A stretch of 33,006 nt of DNA from the NCBI GenBank assembly GCA_011389735.1, contig JAABTS010000056.1, positions 1 through 33,006 on the forward strand, in the 5' to 3' direction. Numbering within the stretch: position 1 is the stretch's first letter; every line of letters begins with the position of its first letter. A model generated the notes under the pieces. It was not told the DNA's origin. It saw only the letters and a list, made by a program, of their open reading frames with translations, and did no database searches. The DNA is from Desulfobacteraceae bacterium. GTDB lineage: Bacteria > Desulfobacterota > Desulfobacteria > Desulfobacterales > JAABTS01. The position numbers and the translations under genes were made by a program. Below are positions 10,601-17,012 of this stretch, piece by piece.

Positions 10601-10641
10601 TTGTCAAATACTTGACAATACATTAGTTTCTATAATATAGT
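10601..10641 (+). promoter_or_regulatory. Sigma-70-like promoter with inverted repeat over the -35 box
   Basis: TTGACA at 10612-10617 and TATAGT at 10636-10641, 18 bases apart, make a near-consensus promoter pointing at the ATPase gene. The -35 box is the right half of a 7+7 inverted repeat TTGTCAAATACTTGACAA (10601-10618), a possible operator. Transcripts would carry the palindromic element at 10641-10735 in their leader. Confidence 0.55.
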
Positions 10642-10735
10642 CTTTAAGAAGTTTAATTTCACTGCGTTGTCGGCCCGGAAGATACGAAAAGCATTGTCTT
10701 AGGCCCGCCTTGTGAAATTGAATTTCTGAAAAGCC
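10641..10735 (+). repeat. Intergenic palindromic element, full copy in a 5' leader
   Basis: Left arm TCTTTAAGAAGTTTAATTTC pairs with right arm GAAATTGAATTTCTGAAAAG. The core reads GTTGTCGGCCCGG, then an AT-richer loop, then AGGCCCGCC. About 95 bp, starting at the likely -10 box and ending 65 bp before the GTG start of the ATPase gene. Confidence 0.75.
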
Positions 10736-10799
10736 TGAAGTAATCAGGTGCTTACGAAATCAGTGGATCCGTTAATGATAAACGAGTCAGGATCATATA

Positions 10800-12014
10800 G
10801 TGACTGAGAAACAATATAACGCCTTTGCTGAAGCTTATAACAACTTCAGCCCCGACCCTCTGGCCGGTAGCGGAATCGACAGGTTTTATATAGATGAATT
10901 GAATCAGGAGGCTGAAAAAAATATCCGGACGGCCATTGATATTTCCCAACCGAAATCAAAAATCCTGGTGACCGGCCATGTCGGATGTGGAAAATCGACT
11001 GTTTTGAATAAGATTGCGCTGGAGGCGATGGAAGAATATCACGTGGTTTCCTTTTCCGTGGCGGATGTCTTGAACCTGTCTGATATCGAGACGGCGGATA
11101 TTCTCGCGGCCGCCTTTCTTCATCTGATTTATTCTCTCAAGGGCGCCGGTCTTAAAGGGTTTCCCGGCGTATCGAAAAACCTGATCAAACTTTTAAAGAC
11201 GGAGTTACAGGTGGGTTCCGCGCCCGGTTTTCCGCTTATTGAGTCGATTGCCTTAAAGATCAATGTCGAATCCGAATCCCGTAAAATCGTCCGCCGGCTT
11301 TATGAAACAAACCCCGGCGCCTTCAACGCCGTTTTATCTGCTACCCTGGATGAAATAGCCTGTATTGTAAATAAAGATGTACTGATGATCATCGACGACC
11401 TGGATATGCTGACGAACCGTTCGGTGATCAGTCTTTTCAACGAGGAAAACGGGTTGAACGGCATTGACTGCAAAACCGTCTTCGCCTTTTCGCTCGGAGA
11501 TTACCTTTCAACCGATTTTAGCGCTTTATCAGGCGGTTATACACTGGAATTCATTAATATCGTTCCCTTATGGGATATTGACGAAAAGCCGGCTCGTCCG
11601 GCCCGCGAAATGCTTGGCCGGCTTGTGCATAAACGTATAGGCGGCGAGTACGTGTCGAAATCGGCGCTGGACGGATTGATACTGAGCAGCGGCGGTTTGA
11701 TCCGGGATCTGGTCGATTTTATGCGGAGCGCCTGCGCAGTGGCGATCAATAACAGCGCCGCCGTTATTGACGAATCCGTTTCAGATGCGGTTATTTCGAA
11801 AAGAAACAGCATGTTGCGCCGTATTTTCAATTTTGGGGAGTTTCGTCCGCAGATCGATAAAGTTCAGCAGACGCGTTTGATCAATGAAGTCGTGGATGAC
11901 GCAATGATCCAATTGATCAAGCGCCGGTTCATCTTAAAATACGGCGCTGAAGAGGAAACAGCCTGGTATCGCCTTCATCCCTGCCTTTTATCATGTATCA
12001 GCGAGGAGCCGTGA
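10800..12014 (+). CDS. STAND/KAP-like P-loop ATPase, first gene of a two-gene system
   Basis: A 404-residue ATPase. It opens with FxxAYNNFSPDPL and DRFYIDELNQEAEKNI, then a complete Walker A, GHVGCGKST (residues 59-67), and Walker B, VLMIIDDLD (194-202). The C-terminal half is helical and winged-helix-like and ends in WYRLHP, as in bacterial P-loop proteins related to KAP/STAND ATPases. ATP binding and hydrolysis are therefore expected. No transmembrane or nuclease segment is seen. The start is a GTG with TCAGGA upstream. Its TGA is followed directly, with no spacer, by the ATG of the NACHT-pentapeptide gene, so the two are translationally linked. From memory, similar ATPases sit beside large multi-domain NTPases in other bacteria, which suggests a sensor or switch pair; the actual role is inferred. 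Confidence 0.8.
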   Translation: MTEKQYNAFAEAYNNFSPDPLAGSGIDRFYIDELNQEAEKNIRTAIDISQPKSKILVTGHVGCGKSTVLNKIALEAMEEYHVVSFSVADVLNLSDIETADILAAAFLHLIYSLKGAGLKGFPGVSKNLIKLLKTELQVGSAPGFPLIESIALKINVESESRKIVRRLYETNPGAFNAVLSATLDEIACIVNKDVLMIIDDLDMLTNRSVISLFNEENGLNGIDCKTVFAFSLGDYLSTDFSALSGGYTLEFINIVPLWDIDEKPARPAREMLGRLVHKRIGGEYVSKSALDGLILSSGGLIRDLVDFMRSACAVAINNSAAVIDESVSDAVISKRNSMLRRIFNFGEFRPQIDKVQQTRLINEVVDDAMIQLIKRRFILKYGAEEETAWYRLHPCLLSCISEEP

Positions 12015-14717
12015 ATGAATCCGTCAACCATTGAAAACCACCCGATTTATAAAGAATTTATGACGGAATTGAAGATTTGCCGCACCGGAGGGGTGTTTTT
12101 GTCTCTTTACAAGAACAAATCCGCAATTAAAAACATATGCGGCCGGATAGAAAGAAGTTTGCCGGAATATTTGATTCTGCCGATGGAAGTTCATTCAAAA
12201 AAAACTGAAATATCGGCGTTTCTGGAAAAAGAATCCCCCTATTCGGGAAAGAAGAGCAACATATTTCATATAATCGAAACCGACAGCCCTACGGAACAGT
12301 TTATCTCTGATTTCATCGATTATCTGTTATACACCCGGAAACGATTCAAATCCAGGCCGTATGCGATGGTGTTTTGGGTCACGCCTGAATTTGAAAAACA
12401 ATTGTTTTATTCGGCCCCCGACCTTTACTCCTTGATATCCGGAACCTATGATTTCACTGTATTGGAATCCGATTCGTCGGTGAAAACGCGGAAGGATGAG
12501 CCGAAACCCAACATTCGACAACAGGTGACGGAAATTCCATCGGCTGTTGATCAATATCTGGCGAAAACCATTCGCCAGTACCGCCATTGGAGTGAAACGG
12601 TCGAAAGCGGTCAACCGTTTTTGATTGACGCCATGAGCCGCTGGGATATTTACAATTCCCATATTCCCTTAAATTACGTGGACGCCTCCGGGAATTGGAA
12701 TCCTTTGGAAGACGCGCTGGACCGATTTATAGGCTCCCCCGAACTTTGTTACATGACGGTCGCCGGCGAACCGGGGATCGAAAACACGGCCTGTTTGATT
12801 CAGTATTATATCCGGCTGGCCTCCCATTTCCTGGGAAATCGGAGTCAAGCCCTTATTCCCATATTTATATCCCTGAAGGCGTATCAAGGGAAAATCAATC
12901 TCAATGATATTGTGTTGAACGAATTTTACGAGCGTTTCGGCATAGGCCCTTCATCGGGCGTTTTTCAGGACCTTGCCCGGGAAGGCCGGTTCGTGTTTTT
13001 AATCGACGGCTTCGGTGATATAACGCCAGCCGCCGACTTGAAGCCGGCGGCCGAAAATCTGAAAACGATCATAAAGATGAGTTTTAAGACCATTAAATCC
13101 AAACATAAACCATCCTCGTCGCCTAATATCCCCAATAAAGTCATTATGAGCTGTGTTTCGCATCATGTGTTTATGTCGGCCTATGGTTCAAGCGCTGTTC
13201 CCAATGATCACCATACCAGACTGTTCGGGAAGTTCGCTCGATTCGGCGATCATCGAATTGTCAAAACAGGCCCTCCGCAAATAAACGCCCAACGGATGGA
13301 ACATTGTATTCTTTGGGCGGGCCGCGACAAGACTGTAGTGGATTCGCTGATCAAGATGATCCGAAATGAGATTGTCCTTGCGGAGTTTGCATCCGAAAGC
13401 TTGATTTTCGATCTGATCCGAAAAACGATTCCTTTATTGGAGAGCGGCAAAGATCTTACCGTAGCGGACCTTTACCGGACCTATATCGATTTATGGATCA
13501 ACCGTGATGACTGGCGCTGTTTCCTTAAACCCGAAGGCAAACGGGTTTTTCTGTGGGATCTGTCTTTGAAAATGGCTAAAAAGAAGCGTGATTACAGGAT
13601 CAATTCGAAAAGGATAGACCCGCCAAAAAAAAATCATCTGAAAGACCCTCATAAACAAGGAGATATTGACTTTCATAAGGAAGAAGCCCTTGCATGTCCT
13701 TTTCTCGAACTAGACGAAACCGGATATTACCGGTTTGTTCATGGGTCTTTTGTGGAATATTGTTTGGCGGACTATTATTTCCACTGTATCAAAAACAACC
13801 TTGCCAGGGAGATCACGTATTCTGAATTCACGCCCAACATGAAACTTGTATTGAAAATGATCATCTGTTCGAATAAAAATAATTTGGAAAAAATTGACCT
13901 TTGCGGTATAAACCTCGAGCAGATTGAACTTGATCGGGCCAATTTGAAATTCGCCAAGCTCCAAAGGACTCAATTGAACCAGTCCAGGCTTTCCGGCGCC
14001 GATTTCGAGGGCGCCGATCTTACACGCACAAGCCTGAGGCGGGCTGATTTGGAAAATGCTGATTTATCGAAAGCGAAACTGATCCAAACTGATTTTACGG
14101 AAGCCAATCTGATGTACGCGGATTTGACGGAGGCGGATTTACAACGGTCGAGGATGAATGAAACGAATTTGTCCGGCGCGAAGTTGGAGAAGGCGAAGCT
14201 CAATGATGTTGATTTGACCAATGCGCGGCTTTCGGGAGCGAATTTAAAAAATGCGGATATGAGATGGAGTACGCTTCAGAGGGTCGATTTTAAAGGGGCT
14301 GACATGTCGAAGGCGAGCCTTTTAAGAGCCAATTGCGGCGAAGCTGATTTTACGGGCGCCTGCCTTCAACAGGCCAATTTGAGCGACGCCGATATGACTC
14401 GGGCTGTCCTTGAAAAAGCGGATATGAAAAACGCCAATCTGAATAAAACCAACCTTTACGAAGCAAACCTGCAAGGAGTCGATTTGACCCGCGCCAATTT
14501 GCAAAAAGCCAATTTACAGCGGGCGGATTTCAGAGGCGCCAACCTCGGGAAAGCAAATTTGATCAAATCCGATTTGAGGTGGGCCAACCTTGGGAAAGCG
14601 GATCTTTCGGGCGCTGATTTTTGGCAGGCGAATTTGAATGAGGCTGATTTGACTGATGCGATATATAATTCATCGGATCTTGAAAAAGCCTATTCCGACG
14701 GTGTAAAACTGAAATAA
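12015..14717 (+). CDS. NACHT-like NTPase with long C-terminal pentapeptide-repeat domain
   Basis: A 900-residue protein. Residues 1-150 form an alpha/beta module ending in APDLYSLISGTYDF, like the segment before the NTPase in other bacterial STAND proteins (recalled, not searched). Residues about 225-590 are NACHT-like: a Walker A position GEPGIENTA (251-259), a Walker B FVFLIDGFGDI (326-336), and the closing motif FVHGSFVEYCLADYY (574-588). The Walker A lysine is replaced (E256-N257) and the second Walker B acidic pair is weakened (G334-D335), so nucleotide hydrolysis is doubtful. From about 622 to 885 there are about 50 pentapeptide repeats (A[DN]L-x-x type), expected to form a right-handed beta-helix. 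No nuclease, TIR or membrane segment is visible. GAGGAG overlaps the upstream stop. Likely a sensor or scaffold working with the ATPase upstream. Confidence 0.85.
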   Translation: MNPSTIENHPIYKEFMTELKICRTGGVFLSLYKNKSAIKNICGRIERSLPEYLILPMEVHSKKTEISAFLEKESPYSGKKSNIFHIIETDSPTEQFISDFIDYLLYTRKRFKSRPYAMVFWVTPEFEKQLFYSAPDLYSLISGTYDFTVLESDSSVKTRKDEPKPNIRQQVTEIPSAVDQYLAKTIRQYRHWSETVESGQPFLIDAMSRWDIYNSHIPLNYVDASGNWNPLEDALDRFIGSPELCYMTVAGEPGIENTACLIQYYIRLASHFLGNRSQALIPIFISLKAYQGKINLNDIVLNEFYERFGIGPSSGVFQDLAREGRFVFLIDGFGDITPAADLKPAAENLKTIIKMSFKTIKSKHKPSSSPNIPNKVIMSCVSHHVFMSAYGSSAVPNDHHTRLFGKFARFGDHRIVKTGPPQINAQRMEHCILWAGRDKTVVDSLIKMIRNEIVLAEFASESLIFDLIRKTIPLLESGKDLTVADLYRTYIDLWINRDDWRCFLKPEGKRVFLWDLSLKMAKKKRDYRINSKRIDPPKKNHLKDPHKQGDIDFHKEEALACPFLELDETGYYRFVHGSFVEYCLADYYFHCIKNNLAREITYSEFTPNMKLVLKMIICSNKNNLEKIDLCGINLEQIELDRANLKFAKLQRTQLNQSRLSGADFEGADLTRTSLRRADLENADLSKAKLIQTDFTEANLMYADLTEADLQRSRMNETNLSGAKLEKAKLNDVDLTNARLSGANLKNADMRWSTLQRVDFKGADMSKASLLRANCGEADFTGACLQQANLSDADMTRAVLEKADMKNANLNKTNLYEANLQGVDLTRANLQKANLQRADFRGANLGKANLIKSDLRWANLGKADLSGADFWQANLNEADLTDAIYNSSDLEKAYSDGVKLK

Positions 14718-14816
14718 GGGTTCCTTCCGGAAAGCGCGGGAGGCTATTTGATATAGTTTTTCAGGAATTTGGGAAGTCACGGAAAACAACCTACCCGTCC
14801 TGGTTGTCTTTTGGCC

Positions 14817-15063
14817 CGTATTCCGTATTGCGTCAAGATGTGAATATTTGGGCTTGATTTTAATTTCGGCCATAGTTTCTCGGGTTACTCCGGAGCGCCA
14901 AAGCCGGAGACCGGCGCTTAGTAAGTCGCGGGTTGCAAACCCGCTCAGAGTAAGAGTCCCGTTCAGAGGGGTTTTGCCCCCCGGCTTACCCCGGCCTCCG
15001 GCCGATCTTGGAACCAGGCCCGGATATTTCAATATGCACGCTCTTGACACAACACGGAATACG
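14817..15063. repeat. REP pair nested in a larger inverted repeat (copy A)
   Basis: The 429-bp gap before the dehydrogenase is filled by this unit. Outer arms at 14817-14838 and 15042-15063 are inverted with 2 mismatches in 22 (right arm TCTTGACACAACACGGAATA...). Inside are a palindrome GCGGGTTGCAAACCCGC (14928-14944) and a second G-run/C-run hairpin GGGGTTTTGCCCC (14968-14980). The inner unit, read on the opposite strand (GGTAAGCCGGGGG), matches the copy beside the transposase at 25241. Confidence 0.65.
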
Positions 15064-15072
15064 AACCAAAAT
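15044..15072 (+). promoter_or_regulatory. Possible promoter for the nucleotide-sugar dehydrogenase
   Basis: TTGACA at 15044-15049 with CAAAAT 17 bases later (15067-15072), 75 bp before the ATG. The -10 is weak. The -35 lies inside the right outer arm of the nested repeat, so repeat and promoter may be linked. Confidence 0.3.
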
Positions 15073-15146
15073 TCAGCGCAATACGGGGTAGTTTAATTCC
15101 AATAACTTCCCTTGAATTTCTCAAGACCTGAAATTGTGGAGATGAA

Positions 15147-16460
15147 ATGATGGTTACAATTGATGCTCTTTTACGTGGAGAGGATAAAATCGCCGTTGTC
15201 GGCCTTGGATATGTCGGGCTTCCGCTTGCGGTCTGTCTTGCGGAGCATTTCGAAGTGGTCGGTTATGATCGGAAATCGGAACGTATTTCCGAGTTGAACG
15301 CAGGGAAGGACAGAACCCTGGAGGTTACCGAAGAAGAGCTTAAACGGTTTCAATTGACTTTTACGGATAATCCCGGAGATCTTGCTCAGTGCAGATTCAT
15401 TATCGTGGCTGTTCCGACCCCGATCGACGAATATCGGAATCCGGATCTGCGGCCGCTCGAAAGTTCGTCTAAAACCGTGGGCATGCATATTCAAAAAGGA
15501 TCATGCGTGGTCTACGAATCCACTGTGTACCCTGGAGCGACGGAAGATGTTTGTATTCCGATCATCGAAGAAAATTCGGGGTTGAAATTCGGCGTCGATT
15601 TTACGGCTGGATATTCTCCCGAGCGAATCAATCCGGGAGACAAGAGCCATTCCATCGCCGGTATCGTCAAGATTATTTCGGGGTATGACGCCCACGCGCT
15701 CGAACTGCTCGAAGGCGTTTACGGAAAGATTATCAAGGCGGGACTATTCAAGGCGTCGTCGATTAAGGTGGCTGAAGCGGCCAAGGTGATTGAAAACACC
15801 CAAAGAGATTTGAACATCGCCCTGATGAACGAACTGGCGATGATATTCGATAAAATCGGTATCGACACAACCGAAGTACTCAAGGCGGCGGGCACCAAAT
15901 GGAACTTTATGCCTTTCAGTCCGGGGCTGGTGGGCGGCCATTGTATCGGCGTAGATCCTTATTATCTCACGTTTAAGGCGGAAGCGTTGGGCTACCATCC
16001 GGAAATGATCCTTGCCGGACGACGTATAAACGACAATATGGGTAAATTCGTGGCCGAAAAAACGGTCAAGATGATGATCCGGGCGGATAAAAAGGTCAAC
16101 GGAGGAAAAGTCGCTGTCCTGGGGGTCACTTTCAAAGAGAACGTTCCCGACCTTCGAAACACAAAGGTGGTTGATATCATAAATGAATTGCGGGACTACG
16201 GGATTAATGTGCTGGCCGAAGATCCGCTTGCGGACAAACAAGAGGCCATGGAGTATTACGGCCTGGAATTGACCGATATGGAATGTGTTTCAGATGTCGA
16301 CGCCGTAGTAGTGGCGGTAATGCATGAAAAATACAAGACAATGGGGCTGGACGGCCTTACGGCGCTTTTTTCCGGAAAAAAACCCCTCATTATCGATATC
16401 AAAGGAATGTTTGAATATCAGGAGGCTGATTCGCAGGAGATTTCCTACTGGCGGCTGTAG
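15147..16460 (+). CDS. tviB: UDP-N-acetylhexosamine 6-dehydrogenase, TviB/VipA type
   Basis: A 437-residue nucleotide-sugar dehydrogenase that oxidises C6 of UDP-GlcNAc or a related sugar to the uronate in two NAD-dependent steps, for surface polysaccharide synthesis. Visible: the NAD-binding glycine motif VVGLGYVGLPLA (18-29), VPTPID (89-94), YESTVYPG (123-130), GYSPERINPGDK (155-166), the KVIENTQRDLNIA helix with Lys213 and Asn217, the catalytic Cys266 in GGHCIGVDPYYL, and the C-terminal substrate domain with TFKEN and PDLRNTK. It aligns well along its length with my memory of TviB. GGAG lies 5 bases before the ATG at 15147; the next codon is also ATG. No other polysaccharide gene lies nearby, which is unusual because these enzymes normally sit in large sugar clusters. 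Confidence 0.88.
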   Translation: MMVTIDALLRGEDKIAVVGLGYVGLPLAVCLAEHFEVVGYDRKSERISELNAGKDRTLEVTEEELKRFQLTFTDNPGDLAQCRFIIVAVPTPIDEYRNPDLRPLESSSKTVGMHIQKGSCVVYESTVYPGATEDVCIPIIEENSGLKFGVDFTAGYSPERINPGDKSHSIAGIVKIISGYDAHALELLEGVYGKIIKAGLFKASSIKVAEAAKVIENTQRDLNIALMNELAMIFDKIGIDTTEVLKAAGTKWNFMPFSPGLVGGHCIGVDPYYLTFKAEALGYHPEMILAGRRINDNMGKFVAEKTVKMMIRADKKVNGGKVAVLGVTFKENVPDLRNTKVVDIINELRDYGINVLAEDPLADKQEAMEYYGLELTDMECVSDVDAVVVAVMHEKYKTMGLDGLTALFSGKKPLIIDIKGMFEYQEADSQEISYWRL

Positions 16461-16469
16461 GAGACCGAT

Positions 16470-16600
16470 AATTTGTGTTGAATGCTGAATTATTTGTGTT
16501 GAATGCTGAATTATTTGTGTTGAATGCTGAATGTTAAATGTTAAATGGGGGGCTCGCATTCAACATTCAACATAATAACATTCAACATTCAACATAACAA
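16470..16600. repeat. Tandem and inverted TGTTGAATG-type repeats
   Basis: Just after the dehydrogenase stop there are three direct repeats of about 20 bp (TTGTGTTGAATGCTGAATTA type), a TGTTAAATGTTAAATG segment, and then the inverse motif CATTCAACATTCAACATAA twice. The two halves can pair into a long imperfect hairpin (TGTTGAATG with CATTCAACA) that could end transcription. There is no coding potential. Confidence 0.75.
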
Positions 16601-16604
16601 AATT

Positions 16605-16655
16605 GGTATATCCCCGGGCCGACAACGCATTGAAATTGGATTTCCGGAAGGCTAT
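16605..16655 (-). repeat. Half copy of the palindromic element, reverse orientation
   Basis: On the minus strand this reads an arm GCCTTCCGGAAATCCAATTT, then CAATGCGTTGTCGGCCCGGG and GATATACC: the left half of the element. It directly follows the tandem repeats. Confidence 0.65.
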
Positions 16656-16658
16656 ATA

Positions 16659-16871
16659 TCAGCGTTGATTCCTTTTCCGAATGCAGCTCAGCAGAAAATC
16701 TCTCTGAGCCTCGGTGCATGCGTGGATATATTCCGACCGGGTTTGGCTGTTCAACAATTTTTGTTTCATTTCGTCCGGCACCTTCTTTAACTTGTTTTGA
16801 TTTTCCCATTTAAAGGAGTCCGATACAATATAAAAGCACAAAAAGCCGAGCGTGATATAAATTCCCGTCAT
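16659..16871 (-). CDS. Small putative membrane-anchored protein
   Basis: A 70-residue frame starting with one hydrophobic segment (TGIYITLGFLCFYIV, residues 2-16) and continuing as a charged helix-rich tail with two cysteines. An AGGA lies about 10 bases before the ATG. It is unrelated to anything I recognise. It lies downstream of the TIR-pentapeptide gene on the same strand, 140 bp away, and could share its transcript. It is chosen over an overlapping 75-residue frame because that one starts inside it and runs into the repeats. Whether it is translated is uncertain. Confidence 0.45.
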   Translation of the reverse strand: MTGIYITLGFLCFYIVSDSFKWENQNKLKKVPDEMKQKLLNSQTRSEYIHACTEAQRDFLLSCIRKRNQR

Positions 16872-16894
16872 AAGCGTAAAATCCTTATTATGAA

Positions 16895-16992
16895 AACCGT
16901 TTGGAAACTGAAACGGCGTCGCGGGTCCGGAAAATCATAAGTGCATTATCCGGACCGGCCGCCTTGTGAAATTGATTTCCGAACACCTGGAA
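16895..16992 (+). repeat. Palindromic element copy with diverged left arm
   Basis: Core palindrome GGTCCGGA (16924-16931) with TCCGGACC (16949-16956), followed by GGCCGCCTTGTGAAATTGA and a shortened right arm. The left arm (CGTTTGGAAACTGAAAC) is recognisable but diverged. It fills the gap between the small membrane protein and the end of the TIR-pentapeptide gene. Confidence 0.55.
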
Positions 16993-17012
16993 ACGGCGTC
17001 CCTCAAACACAA

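Noticed and set aside
13900-14700. Repeat DNA in the 3' part of the NACHT gene
   Set aside because: The periodicity comes from coding for pentapeptide repeats, not from a separate DNA element.
16470-16600. CRISPR array
   Set aside because: The repeats are contiguous without unique spacers and appear inverted as well.
16582-16809. 75-codon minus-strand frame
   Set aside because: It runs through the TGTTGAATG repeats and the palindromic element and overlaps a better frame with a membrane segment.
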